Shown: piece after piece, positions 27,901 to 35,985 of the stretch
How the letters are laid out: each line of letters starts with the position of its first letter
How positions within the stretch are numbered: the stretch's first letter is position 1
Source of the DNA: Acidobacteriaceae bacterium
GTDB taxonomy: Bacteria; Acidobacteriota; Terriglobia; Terriglobales; Acidobacteriaceae
Reading direction: 5' to 3'
Assembly: GCA_003134815.1 (NCBI GenBank)
Contig: PLCO01000009.1
Coordinates: 251,010-315,009 of the forward strand
DNA: 64,000 nt
Notes under the pieces: generated by a model
What the model saw: only the letters and a program-made list of their open reading frames with translations
Databases searched by the model: none
Told to the model about the DNA's origin: nothing
Made by a program: the position numbers and the translations under genes

Positions 27901-29567
27901 AAGTTGCCCTGCAGTTCGCGTACCACCATATCGAGAGTGTCAGCGATGTAGAGGTCGCCGCTGCCGTCGAGATAGAGGCCAACCGGACCGTAAAGCTGGA
28001 CAGCTTGAAACTTGCCGCCGGCATAAAATTCGCCGCAGCCGTTTTCCGCCAGCGTGGAGATCAGTCCCGTGGCCGCGCTAACCTTGCGAATGGCGGCGTT
28101 CTGCGACTCGGCAATGTAGACATTGCCCGCCGCGTCGACCGCAACGCCCGAGGGTGACCAGACGTCCGCTTGATTAGCGGCGACAGGCGCGGCGGTGCAG
28201 GGCGTGGCGCCCGCGTTTCCGGTGCCTGCGAGGGTAAGGATATTGCTGGACGGCGCAATGACGCCGCCAACCGCCATCACTTTGCGAACTCGTTGATTGG
28301 CGGAGTCGGGAATATACATATCGCCCGCGGCGTCGAAGGCCACAGTGTAAGGAAAGTCGAGCTTGGCGCTGGTGGCTGCGATTCCGTCGCCGTTGTAGCC
28401 GCCGGTACCGTTGGGGTTGGTAAAGCCGTTGCCGGCGATGGTCGAAATCGCGCCTGTGGCCGCGTTTACCTCGCGAATTCGGTGGTTGTTTGTGTCAGCG
28501 ATGTATACGTTCGCATTGGCGTCGAGGGTGACGCCCTCGGGCAGATTGAGCGTTGCCTGCGTGGCCGGGCAGCCGTCGCCGACAGCATCGCTGCTGGAGC
28601 CGCAGACCGTGCCGCCGATGTTGCCGGCGATGGTGGTGATGACGCCGGTTGCAGCCGTAATCATGCGGATCACGTTGTTGCCGCTGTCGGCGATGTAGAG
28701 ATTTCCAGCGCCATCGACGGCAACGTTGCCGGGATCGTTCAGGGTGGCGCCTGCCGCCGGGCCGTTGTCGCCCGTGTAGGAGGGATTGCCGTTGCCGGCG
28801 ATGGTTGAGATGATTCCCGCGCCCGCGCAACTGGTGCCTTGAATGGTTGCGCTGGTTGCGCTGGCACACACCATGCGGATGCGGTTGTGAAGACTGTCGG
28901 CGATATAGAGGTTGCCTGCTCCGTCGAGAGCGATGCCGCCTGGCAGGTAAAGCTCGGCCTGCGTGGCCGGCTGATTGTCACCCACGGAAGTGAAGAGACC
29001 GATCTGCCCGGCGACGGGTAACAGATTGCCGTCGACCAGCACGCCGAGGCCGCCGACTCCAGTGCCGGAAAGATAGGCGGTGCCAAGAACGGACTGGCCC
29101 GAGCCGCCGGAAGGCGTGCCGACCAGTACTACCGCGCCCAGCCGGAGGCCGGGTTTGGCGGCCGTGAATACGATCGATTGCGTGCAGGTGGCACTGAGCG
29201 CGAGTGTGGCCGATGCGCAGTTCGATGTGCCCGTGCCCGCGGCAAAATCCCCTGAGGACGAGCCGAGCGTGAGGATTTCAACGCTCGTGACCGTGCCAGC
29301 TACCGACGCCGTAACCGTAACTCCCTGATTTCCTGTGGTGGTCCCCACAGGCTGCGAGCCGAATTGCGCATACGCATTGGTTGCAAACAGCAACAGGGCG
29401 AGGCCACCTAACGGGCTGAGAACGCGCCTCAACGTCACACTGGAAAGTGATTCTTTGCGGGGAAGAGCGCGAGTCCGCGGTTCGGTAGGCGGATCGGTAA
29501 TGGGATTGACAGCGGTGGGCGCTCGAAAAGAAAGAGTGCGGACATTCGGTTTAGTCTGGCGTTGCAT
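24972..29567 (-). CDS. Giant secreted NHL-repeat and Ig-like repeat protein
   Basis: The 1531-residue protein has a long N-terminal region with a hydrophobic signal (VLSPLGGLALLLFATNAYAQ, about residues 49-68). Six NHL-type repeats follow (form GVAVDAAGNVYIAESQNAAIR, about residues 205-560), then a choice-of-anchor-like segment and seven Ig-like Big_3-type repeats of about 95 residues (form GTPTGTVTF...GTYSITAVYAGD, about residues 690-1355). Near the C-terminus come a hydrophobic segment with basic residues (VFWQLRRRNAKFLTIAA) and a lipobox-like LLANGCSS, then a short beta tail. Such proteins are abundant in Acidobacteriota and presumed to be surface or extracellular adhesive structures. DNA-level similarity among the Ig repeats invites recombination. 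Confidence 0.85.
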   Translation of the reverse strand: MQRQTKPNVRTLSFRAPTAVNPITDPPTEPRTRALPRKESLSSVTLRRVLSPLGGLALLLFATNAYAQFGSQPVGTTTGNQGVTVTASVAGTVTSVEILTLGSSSGDFAAGTGTSNCASATLALSATCTQSIVFTAAKPGLRLGAVVLVGTPSGGSGQSVLGTAYLSGTGVGGLGVLVDGNLLPVAGQIGLFTSVGDNQPATQAELYLPGGIALDGAGNLYIADSLHNRIRMVCASATSATIQGTSCAGAGIISTIAGNGNPSYTGDNGPAAGATLNDPGNVAVDGAGNLYIADSGNNVIRMITAATGVITTIAGNIGGTVCGSSSDAVGDGCPATQATLNLPEGVTLDANANVYIADTNNHRIREVNAATGAISTIAGNGFTNPNGTGGYNGDGIAATSAKLDFPYTVAFDAAGDMYIPDSANQRVRKVMAVGGVIAPSSNILTLAGTGNAGATPCTAAPVAANQADVWSPSGVAVDAAGNVYIAESQNAAIRKVSAATGLISTLAENGCGEFYAGGKFQAVQLYGPVGLYLDGSGDLYIADTLDMVVRELQGNFAALDYAAPIRQGSTSATQDEPIENDGNAALDLTAITPATNAAVDATVPNSCSDGQSLAIDADCTIGAVFAPAATPTLLNNQAETPNIDVTEDAQPSVAAANSPLDIELIGTAEPVNSTTTTLASNPDPSGFGQNVTFTVTVVTGAGTGNLTGTVSIADTFGGTTTTIATGLALSGSGVATFSTTTLAVGVHNIVATYGGDTVHFTSSSAPALIQTVLEGTSTALTSSLNPSAIGQNVTFTATVSIAAGGGVTPDGTVSFMDGNTLLSTQTISAGGVATYATAALTAGVHQITAVYNGDAAKQIQGSTSAVLNQDVQAPTTSTLTSSLNPSNYGNSVTFTATVPPSGLSAPTGTVSFLDGATQIGTGTLAGNPGFATFTTSALNVGTHPITANYAGDSKNGPSSSLPVSQVVNQAATATTVTAAPSPGIAGGLETITATVKVGSGTGTPTGTVTFTSGTTQLGSAPVNNAGTATITPALAQGSYQIVATYSGDANDLGSASAPLPLTVAQAISLTALNITPNPALVLVPITFTANVAGNGGTPTGNVNFLANGNVIGAGTLNASGVTTFTTSSLAAGTYSITAVYAGDTNDAGSTSAAVSLTVSLATTATAITVLPDPALVGTAITITAKVTGNGGTPTGSVNFIANGTTLNTATLVGGTASFTTSTLAPGTYAISVSYLGDAADSPSTSTSVSETVGLIPTTTSLGSSVTSATPPQVVLVATVLNNGTGVPPTGTVTFMSGATVVGTATVDASGVAILTPNLTAGVNYNIVATYGGDADHSPSTSPTIPVSGTPTLFSLGVKPSSVTMATSQNATVTVNLTSNGSFADTIGLGCASLPAGVFCHFSSPSVKLTAGSSASVQLTIDTNNPLSGGSSAMNRPAISRPAATSKVALAGLFLPFSLFSGLVFWQLRRRNAKFLTIAAALVLSAATLLANGCSSFSVNTAAPGNYVIQVTGTGANTNAEQFQNVSLTITK

Positions 29568-30121
29568 ATACGGCTCCGTTCACGGCCTCAAAGTGGAACT
29601 TTCGGTGCGAAATTCGCTCGACCGGATTGCGGATTGCTGAACCCGGCGCACCAAAAGGGGGTCGGAACGAACTTGACCGGCGATGGGGCGCTGCCAACTT
29701 GTGGCCCCCGGAAGCAACAGTTTAGGTGCAGCTTCCTGGCCCAATTCGGGGGCGGCGACTCATCGTCTCACAATTACCTTTGCGCAAAATTGAAAAGGTG
29801 AAGGTAATACAACCATAGTCGCAATTACATCTTTGGTTCCATGTTTCGAGTTACTTTTGTACTATTCATGGGAATTTAAGCTGCCAGCCGCGCACTTTCA
29901 TACATATACCGGCAGCGGTTGCGCGCTGTTGCGCGTTACCGAGCTAAGTTGGGTTTTCGCGAGAATCGATTAGAGGTGACGGCGTTCAAGGCGGTGAGCG
30001 CCAGGCTGACGGCTTTCCGTTGAGCTTCAAAACTTCGCTGTGATAGCCTTGCGCTACTTCCCCGCTGGCATAGCCGGCGCATTCCTGCAGCACACTTGAA
30101 ACGCGAATCGAGGTTCTTCCT
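29568..30121. other. Intergenic region with a structured leader candidate
   Basis: These 554 bp lie between the divergent giant NHL/Ig gene and the membrane-protein gene. Short frames here lack coding character. A nested inverted repeat at 29704-29753 (listed separately) would be in the 5' leader of the giant gene. The stretch 29790-29890 is AT-rich and likely contains promoters. Confidence 0.5.
29704..29753 (-). ncRNA. Candidate structured 5' leader of the NHL/Ig gene
   Basis: On the minus strand an outer stem GCCCCC/GGGGGC encloses an 11-nt bulge and an inner perfect stem GGAAGC/GCTTCC with a 15-nt loop containing ACCTAAAC. It lies about 137-186 nt upstream of the giant gene's ATG. I do not recognise a known riboswitch, and no U-tract follows. 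This is a structural candidate only. Confidence 0.25.
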
Positions 30122-30868
30122 ATGGCTTCTGTGTCGCAAAGCGCAGTGGTGCGCCCCGGCCTTCAGATCACCGGGCGCAATGGGCTCGTGGACAAGTATT
30201 TCTATTTCACGATGGGGCTGTTCGCGGCGGCGATCGTCGTTTCGGGATTCAGCCACACGGTTGACCAGAATCTGTTCCACGCCGCAGTGCCGCGGCCACT
30301 GATTCTCTGGTTTCACGGCGGCGTGTTTTCCGCGTGGGTGGCATTCTTCATTTTTCAGTCGGGGCTGGTGCGCACTCACAACGTGAAGTGGCACCGGTTC
30401 TTCGGCTGGTTTGGCGCGGGGCTGGGCACGGCGATGGTTCCTCTTGGCATTACGACTTCAATCATCATGGGCCGCTTTGACACCTATGTGAAACACGAGC
30501 CCGGCTCTGACGCGTTTCTCATCGTTCCGTTCTATGACATGCTTGCCTTCGCGACGTTGTTTGGATTGGCCGTCTGGTGGCGCAAGAGACCCGAACTGCA
30601 TCGGCGGTTCATCTTTATCGCCACGTGCGGGCTGCTGGCTGCAGCATTCGGGCGATTCCAATACCTATCGGTCCACAACCTTTTCTATGCAGGTGTGGAC
30701 TCGGTGATTCTTCTCGGCGTGGTACGCGATTTGCTGGTGAACCGGCGCGTGCACAGGATCTATCTCATCGCGCTGCCGGTGTTGATCCTGTGCCAGATGT
30801 TTGTCGTTCACACATTGACGAGCGGGTCAGCCTGGTGGCTGAGGATCGCAGACGGGATCCTCGGATAG
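30122..30868 (+). CDS. Small integral membrane protein, unknown function
   Basis: The 248-residue protein has about seven hydrophobic helices. Conserved-looking histidines occur in ILWFHGGVFSAWVAFF, VRTHNVKWHRFFGW (about residues 80-93) and RRPELHRRFIFIA-like loops. This pattern resembles small membrane proteins of the heme-copper or DUF2306-like type found in Acidobacteriota, but I cannot assign a family firmly. It lies 65 bp upstream of hisS on the same strand. Confidence 0.75.
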   Translation: MASVSQSAVVRPGLQITGRNGLVDKYFYFTMGLFAAAIVVSGFSHTVDQNLFHAAVPRPLILWFHGGVFSAWVAFFIFQSGLVRTHNVKWHRFFGWFGAGLGTAMVPLGITTSIIMGRFDTYVKHEPGSDAFLIVPFYDMLAFATLFGLAVWWRKRPELHRRFIFIATCGLLAAAFGRFQYLSVHNLFYAGVDSVILLGVVRDLLVNRRVHRIYLIALPVLILCQMFVVHTLTSGSAWWLRIADGILG

Positions 30869-30933
30869 CACAAGGAAAACGCCGGATTTCAGCCGATCGG
30901 CGGCGTGTTGCTGCCATTTAGACTAGATAGGTT

Positions 30934-32565
30934 ATGGCCACCGTGAAAGCTGTGCGCGGGACGCGCGATCTGTTGCCGCCGGAGACGGAGCTGTGGAACC
31001 GCATCGAGGCGACTGCGCGCCAGGTGTTTGCCCGCTACAACTTCGGCGAGATTCGCACTCCCATCTTCGAAGACACGGGGCTGTTTGCACGCAGCGTGGG
31101 CGAAGAGACCGACATTGTCGAGAAGGAGATGTACACGTGGGACGACGGTGAGCGCTTCGAAAAGAGCTTGCTAATTAGTCGGTGGAGTCTGGCCAATCGA
31201 GAGAGATTCGGGACTGTGGAAGACAACAGCCCGTCCGGAGCCGGGCCAATAGACCTGGAGTGCGAAGACCTCGACGGCAATTTCGAGCTTGTTCTCTTCG
31301 GAGCAAAGCCAAGCAAGAGGTCCGTAGACGTTCTTGCTTCGGCGGTTTCCGACAAGCGCGCTTTGCTGACTCAGCTGCAGTCTGACAAAGAAGTAACGGG
31401 GCGACATGTCTTTGCATCGCCTGTTCCCGGCGTACCTGAGGAGACCACCCCAGAAGGTGTCTTGCTTGAGGCGTTCCACGGCAACTTTTTCAAGTCTTCC
31501 CAGTCGCTGACGCTGCGGCCGGAGAACACGGCCGGCGTGGTGCGTGCCTACATCGAGCATGGCCTCGGCGAGAGCGGGCAGTTGCAGAAGCTCTACTACA
31601 TTGGCCCACAGTTCCGCAGAGAGCGGCCGCAGAAGGGCCGCTACCGGCAGTTCTGGCAGATCGGCGCGGAAGTGATCGGGCCACCGTCGGCTGGAAGCGA
31701 ATCGGCGTTGCGTGACGCGGAAGTACTGGAGATGCTGGCGACGCTGCTCGACGAGTTGGGAATTGGAGGCTGGGCGCTCGAACTCAATTCTGTCGGATCG
31801 GCGGCGGACCGTGCGGGTTACAACGACGTGCTGCGTGCGGCGCTGGTCGATGTTGCGCCGAAGATGTGCGGCGACTGCCAGCGGCGCGCGGTGACCAATC
31901 CGCTGCGCGTGCTCGACTGCAAGGTGCCGGAGGACCAGCCGATTATCGATGGGCTGCCGAAGATCGGCGACTCGCTTGGCGATGATTCGAAGCAGCACTT
32001 CGCGCAGGTGACTGCCGCACTTGATGCTGCCGGCGTGCCTTACACGCTGAATCAGAGGCTGGTGCGCGGCCTGGACTACTACACGCGGACGACATTTGAG
32101 TTCACGCATGGCGGACTCGGTGCGCAGAACGCACTACTCGGCGGCGGGCGGTATGACGGATTGAGCGAAGCGATCGGCGGACCGAAGGCGCCGGGCATCG
32201 GCTTCGCCATGGGTCTCGACCGGCTGGTGCTTACGCTGCAGGCGCAGGAGGCAGTTGTGGGCGCAGCGCCGGCAGCGAAGGCTGACGCGTATGTTGCGCC
32301 GATTGGCGAGAGCCTCAACGCGGCCGCGCTGATTCTGGCTCGGGATTTGCGGCGAGCAGGGTTGAGCGTGGAGCTTGGCGACGGCAGCTTCCGATTGAAG
32401 AAGTCGTTTGAAGCTGCCGACAAGATCGCGCGACGCATCGTGATCCTGGGCGAGGACGAGCATCAATCCGGTATCCTGACGGTGAAGGACTTCACTACAG
32501 GCACACAAACAAAGGTTCCTCGCGCGGAGCTGGCAGCGCATTTGGCCCGGCCCGCTGGCGAGTAG
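30934..32565 (+). CDS. hisS: Histidyl-tRNA synthetase with a ~115-residue in-frame insertion
   Basis: Class II synthetase motifs are complete: motif 2 GPQFRRERPQKGRYRQFWQ (about residues 224-242), the histidine-specific LVRGLDYYTRTTFEF (376-390), GGGRYDG, and motif 3 GIGFAMGLDRL (421-431), followed by the anticodon domain. The protein is 543 residues, while most bacterial HisRS have 420-460. The excess sits between EKEMYTWDDGERFEKS and SQSLTLRPENTAGVVRAY, which are adjacent in relatives. Residues about 78-189 (31165-31500) have no counterpart in the family. The insert has no stop, does not look like an intein and uses codons unlike the flanks (CTA, ATT, AGT). The aspS start follows 13 bp downstream, so the pair is co-transcribed. 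Confidence 0.93.
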   Translation: MATVKAVRGTRDLLPPETELWNRIEATARQVFARYNFGEIRTPIFEDTGLFARSVGEETDIVEKEMYTWDDGERFEKSLLISRWSLANRERFGTVEDNSPSGAGPIDLECEDLDGNFELVLFGAKPSKRSVDVLASAVSDKRALLTQLQSDKEVTGRHVFASPVPGVPEETTPEGVLLEAFHGNFFKSSQSLTLRPENTAGVVRAYIEHGLGESGQLQKLYYIGPQFRRERPQKGRYRQFWQIGAEVIGPPSAGSESALRDAEVLEMLATLLDELGIGGWALELNSVGSAADRAGYNDVLRAALVDVAPKMCGDCQRRAVTNPLRVLDCKVPEDQPIIDGLPKIGDSLGDDSKQHFAQVTAALDAAGVPYTLNQRLVRGLDYYTRTTFEFTHGGLGAQNALLGGGRYDGLSEAIGGPKAPGIGFAMGLDRLVLTLQAQEAVVGAAPAAKADAYVAPIGESLNAAALILARDLRRAGLSVELGDGSFRLKKSFEAADKIARRIVILGEDEHQSGILTVKDFTTGTQTKVPRAELAAHLARPAGE

Positions 32566-32578
32566 AAGGACTCTGGAA

Positions 32579-34474
32579 GTGCTCGACTTTTTAGGCAATC
32601 TTGAGCGGACGAACATGTGCGGCGAGTTGCGCGCCGCCGACTCGGGCAAGCAAGTGGTGCTGATGGGCTGGGTGAACCGGCGCCGCGACCACGGCAACCT
32701 GATCTTCCTAGACCTGCGCGACCGCACAGGAATTGCGCAGGTGGTGCTGGACCACGACCTGATCCCGGACGGGCACGCAAAAGGCGAGCAGGTGCGGCCG
32801 GAATATGTTGTCGCCGCCGTAGGCAAGGTGCGGCTGCGCGATAAGGACGCTATCAACCCCAAAATGCCTACGGGCGAGATCGAGATTGAGGCTACGGAAC
32901 TGCGCGTGCTGAACGATGCGCGGCTGGCGCCGTTTTCGCCGTCGGAAGAGGCGATCCAGAACGAGGAAGTGCGGCTCAAGTATCGATACATCGATCTGCG
33001 CAGGCCGGAGATGCAGCGCAGCTTCAAGCTGCGGCATGACATTACGCTGGCGATTCGCGAGAGCCTGAGCAAGCAGGGCTTTCTCGAGATTGAAACGCCG
33101 ATTCTGACCAAGTCCACGCCTGAGGGCGCGCGCGATTTTCTAGTGCCGAGCCGCGTACATTCGGGCGAGTTCTACGCTCTGCCGCAATCGCCGCAGATCT
33201 TTAAACAAATCCTGATGATCTCGGGCTTTGACCGGTATTTTCAAATTGCTCGCTGCTTCCGCGATGAGGACTTGCGCGCCGACCGGCAACTGGAGTTCAC
33301 GCAGGTGGATCTCGAGATGAGTTTCCCGAAGCAGGAGACGGTGTTCGGCGTTGTGGAGCAGTTTATGAAGGCGGGGTTTGCGGCGGCCGGGATCGATCTG
33401 CCGATTCCGTTTCCGCGAATTACGTATGACGAATCCATGCGGCAGTTCGGAACCGACAAGCCGGACCTGCGGCTGCCGGGGCTCATCGACGCGCGGCCGG
33501 CGTTCACTGATGATACGCTGGCGACGCTGCAGATCGATCCGGCGCTGCCTGTGGTGGCTCTGCGCATTCCCGGCGTGGGCGAGTTGAGCCGCAAGGAACG
33601 CGAGGACAACCATCCACTCTTCGACCAGAAGAAGGGCGCGAAATTTATTGACGATTTCAAACGGCTGGCGAAGGGCTTTCCTGAAGCTGCGGCGAGGGTG
33701 CGCGAGCTTGCGGGCGCGGCGGATGCGGACTTTGTGATCGTGGTGGCAGGAGATCCGGCGCACCACATCAAGGCCAGCGACACCAAGTTTCCAGGCAGGC
33801 TTTCGGAGCGCGAGATCAATGTTTATGCAGCTGCCGGCAATTTCCGCGCCGAGCTGGCGAAGAAGTATGCGGACCGGCACGGAGCATTCAAGGTCACCGA
33901 CGAGGTGGTCCAGAACGCGGCGGCGCGAGGCATTTCTGAACGAAACGGGGCGAGTGAACCGATCGATGGCAGCAAGGCCTTTAATCCGATGTGGCTCATC
34001 GACTTTCCGATGTTCGAGTTCGACCTGGCTGCGGCGAAGTGGATGCCCGCGCATCATCCGTTCACGGCTCCCATCGAAGCCGACATGGCGAACCTCAAGA
34101 GCGATCCGGCGAGCGTGCGGGCGAACTGCTACGACCTGGCGATGAACGGGCTCGAACTCGGATCGGGATCGATTCGAATTCACCGCAAGGATGTGCAGCA
34201 GCAGATCTTTGCATCGCTCGGCATCAGCGACGAAGAGGCTCGCGCGCGGTTTGGGTTCTTTTTGGACGCGCTGGAATATGGGACCCCACCGCACGGCGGC
34301 ATCGCGCTGGGGCTCGATCGCATTGCGATGCTGCTGGCCGGCGCGAGCAATCTGCGCGAGGTGATTGCCTTCCCGAAGACGGCAAAGGCTATCGACCTGA
34401 TGGCGGAAGCGCCGACGCCCGTGAGCGAGCAGCAGTTGAAAGAGCTGCACATTCGCGTGGCGGCGAAGAGCTGA
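32579..34474 (+). CDS. aspS: Aspartyl-tRNA synthetase (possibly non-discriminating AspRS/AsnRS)
   Basis: The 631-residue bacterial-type enzyme has an N-terminal OB anticodon-binding domain (VLMGWVNRRRDHGNLIFLDL, about residues 28-47), class II catalytic core with FRDEDLRADRQLEFTQVDLE (motif 2), the bacterial GAD insertion (about residues 300-420) and motif 3 GGIALGLDRIAMLL near the C-terminus. GTG at 32579 is the start and lies 13 bp after hisS. Whether it also charges tRNA-Asn depends on the presence of GatCAB, which is outside this window. Confidence 0.96.
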   Translation: MLDFLGNLERTNMCGELRAADSGKQVVLMGWVNRRRDHGNLIFLDLRDRTGIAQVVLDHDLIPDGHAKGEQVRPEYVVAAVGKVRLRDKDAINPKMPTGEIEIEATELRVLNDARLAPFSPSEEAIQNEEVRLKYRYIDLRRPEMQRSFKLRHDITLAIRESLSKQGFLEIETPILTKSTPEGARDFLVPSRVHSGEFYALPQSPQIFKQILMISGFDRYFQIARCFRDEDLRADRQLEFTQVDLEMSFPKQETVFGVVEQFMKAGFAAAGIDLPIPFPRITYDESMRQFGTDKPDLRLPGLIDARPAFTDDTLATLQIDPALPVVALRIPGVGELSRKEREDNHPLFDQKKGAKFIDDFKRLAKGFPEAAARVRELAGAADADFVIVVAGDPAHHIKASDTKFPGRLSEREINVYAAAGNFRAELAKKYADRHGAFKVTDEVVQNAAARGISERNGASEPIDGSKAFNPMWLIDFPMFEFDLAAAKWMPAHHPFTAPIEADMANLKSDPASVRANCYDLAMNGLELGSGSIRIHRKDVQQQIFASLGISDEEARARFGFFLDALEYGTPPHGGIALGLDRIAMLLAGASNLREVIAFPKTAKAIDLMAEAPTPVSEQQLKELHIRVAAKS

Positions 34475-34504
34475 TCTTGGCGCGATGGATTCACATTTCC
34501 GCGG

Positions 34505-34534
34505 TTGGGGAGCGCGCTGCTACTGTGGTATATT
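34505..34534 (+). promoter_or_regulatory. Candidate sigma70 promoter for tRNA-Lys
   Basis: TTGGGG (34505-34510), an 18-bp spacer and TATATT (34529-34534) precede the tRNA by about 80 bp. The region between aspS and the tRNA otherwise has no coding content. Confidence 0.4.
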
Positions 34535-34613
34535 TTTTGAGGTGCGGAAGCGATTATCACCTCCGCCTGAAGTCGCGCAGGAACGTCGCTGGCGTGGCTT
34601 TTTGAACCCCTCT

Positions 34614-34689
34614 GGACGCGTAGCTCAACTGGCAGAGCATTCGGCTCTTAACCGACAGGTTGAAGGTTCGATTCCTTCCGCGTCCACCA
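34614..34689 (+). tRNA. tRNA-Lys (anticodon CTT)
   Basis: A 76-nt cloverleaf: acceptor stem GGACGCG/CGCGTCC, D arm GCTC...GAGC, anticodon stem-loop TTCGG-CTCTTAA-CCGAC with anticodon CTT, T arm GAAGG-TTCGATT-CCTTC, and an encoded CCA end. It reads AAG. The first anticodon-stem pair (T-C) is mismatched. Confidence 0.96.
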
Positions 34690-34710
34690 ATCCTTCGACA
34701 TCCTCAAGCT

Positions 34711-35265
34711 CTACTTCGCATGCGGCGCCGCCACCACCTTCGTAAACGTTGATTCCAAATCGGATTTCCATGTGTTGCCATTATCTGTGGACGATTCGTA
34801 TTTGAGTGTGTATTGCGTTTTGGAGACTTCCTTTTCGGTCAGGCGCGTCATCATTGTCATACCTTTCATCACCGTCTCGGTTGTCCACGTCCAAGTGTCG
34901 CCGTTGACATTTCCTTTGGCCACGATCTGTTCGCCCCAACTGTCGAATGCGTTGTAGGTGTACATCTTTGTTTCCGGGTCATATCCCAGTATGGCCGTGA
35001 TCTTGAAGTTACCCGCAGGCGATTTGTTGTCCGAGCGGCCCTCAAGAAAAAATCCTCCGGACACCCATTCCCACCTTTGAGTTGACGACACCGGTCCTTC
35101 CATGCCGTGCGCGGTAGATTTGCCAACTTCTTTCCAGTCGCCCACAAAATACGCGAGCCGCTTCACTTCCGGGCCCGGTTTCGGCGGCCCTTGCGGGGTC
35201 TGCGCCTGTAATGAGACTCCAAGTAACAGAAAACAAATCGCAGCTAACCCGGCTGCTCGTTTCAT
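34711..35265 (-). CDS. Secreted DUF1579-family protein
   Basis: The 184-residue protein has a signal peptide (about residues 1-22, ending SLQAQ). The mature part starts with LAYFVGDWKEVGKS and contains ILGYDPETKMYTYNAFDSWG (about residues 92-111), the pattern of DUF1579 lipocalin-like proteins. Function is unknown; the family is common in Acidobacteriota. It lies antisense between the two tRNA genes and ends 22 bp past tRNA-Lys. Confidence 0.85.
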   Translation of the reverse strand: MKRAAGLAAICFLLLGVSLQAQTPQGPPKPGPEVKRLAYFVGDWKEVGKSTAHGMEGPVSSTQRWEWVSGGFFLEGRSDNKSPAGNFKITAILGYDPETKMYTYNAFDSWGEQIVAKGNVNGDTWTWTTETVMKGMTMMTRLTEKEVSKTQYTLKYESSTDNGNTWKSDLESTFTKVVAAPHAK

Positions 35266-35517
35266 GTGGGATCTCCTTTGGGTTGAAGCCGCGGCTGTGG
35301 TTTTTCAGAGACCCGACCCTGCCAGAGCCGCGGATCTCTGCTTCCGCGCGAATCGATGTCCAGGAATCGCAGTCGGTGAAATTTCGAGACATAGTGATGC
35401 TGCGCACTCATGAAGAGCGAATTTTACAGGAATGGCTTGCTGAAGAGCAGCAGCTATCACCCGCGATTCGCTGCCATGCGGACGGGTTAACTAGGAAATG
35501 CGGTATTCTGATGGAGC

Positions 35518-35594
35518 GCGCCCGTAGCTCAGCTGGATAGAGCGAACGCCTCCGGAGCGTTAGGTCGGGAGTTCGAATCTCTCCGGGCGCACCA
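35518..35594 (+). tRNA. tRNA-Arg (anticodon CCG)
   Basis: A 77-nt cloverleaf: acceptor GCGCCCG/CGGGCGC, D arm GCTC...GAGC, anticodon stem AACGC/GCGTT with loop CTCCGGA (anticodon CCG), T arm with TTCGAAT, and encoded CCA. It reads CGG. A TATTCT box lies at 35504-35509, 9 bp upstream, but no convincing -35 accompanies it. Confidence 0.97.
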
Positions 35595-35611
35595 GATTCC
35601 CCTCGATCCAC

Positions 35612-35634
35612 AGGGCCAGTGGGCGGCCTTTTCG
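35612..35634 (+). terminator. Rho-independent terminator after tRNA-Arg
   Basis: AGGGCC-AGTGGGC-GGCCTT forms a 6-bp stem (one G-U pair) with a 7-nt loop, and the T residues of the descending arm continue into TTTTCG. It lies 18 bp after the tRNA. Confidence 0.6.
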
Positions 35635-35663
35635 TTGACTTGGGGCCGATTTTTGGGTATTCT
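35635..35663 (+). promoter_or_regulatory. Sigma70-type promoter for rplM-rpsI
   Basis: TTGACT (35635-35640), a 17-bp spacer and TATTCT (35658-35663) closely match the sigma70 consensus with ideal spacing. Transcription would begin near 35670, giving a leader of about 380 nt before rplM. Confidence 0.65.
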
Positions 35664-35942
35664 AGGGGTCTTGCGCGGTGTTGTGCCTGGGGTCCAGGTG
35701 TGCTCGCCCGGACCTTGTCTGATAGAGGTACTGGCGGGCTCCAGTGGAACAGGCCACCGGCTGCGGGGCCAGGGTTCGGGAACAGGTCGAACGTGGTCCG
35801 GCACAGCTAGGGTTCCGATGGGAACCGACTCTCGCAGCTTCTCACCCGAACAGATTTGTTTGGCAGTGGGTAGATTTCAAGGCCCGTGCGTTTTGCATGG
35901 GCGGATGCGGTTTGCGCTGATTAGTTTGCGCAGGTATGGGCG

Positions 35943-35985
35943 ATCCCACCCTAAACGCAAAATGCGCGTTTAGGATGGGGCACCC
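35943..35985. repeat. Palindromic element ending in GGGGCACCC (copy 1)
   Basis: CCCACCCTAAACGC (35945-35958) pairs with GCGTTTAGGATGGG (35966-35979), one mismatch in 14, with a 7-nt loop, and is followed by GCACCC. The same arm ends and GCACCC tail occur at 59151-59196, and a related sequence lies inside era. Confidence 0.65.

Noticed and set aside
25054..28808. Many Val/Ala-rich frames antisense to the NHL/Ig gene
   Set aside because: They repeat because the Ig-like coding repeats do; all are shadows.
24972..29567. Possible CRISPR or satellite array from periodic DNA
   Set aside because: Periodicity is about 285 bp and matches protein Ig repeats; no short direct repeats with unique spacers exist.
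29640..29800. c-di-GMP riboswitch upstream of the NHL/Ig gene
   Set aside because: I could not align the conserved GEMM core or its tetraloop receptor; only nested stems remain.
31165..31500. Intein in hisS
   Set aside because: The insert lacks the N-terminal Cys/Ser block, the His-Asn end motif and a homing endonuclease, and is shorter than known mini-inteins.
33140..34450. 436-codon frame antisense to aspS
   Set aside because: aspS motifs are complete on the other strand; no start signal or domain here.
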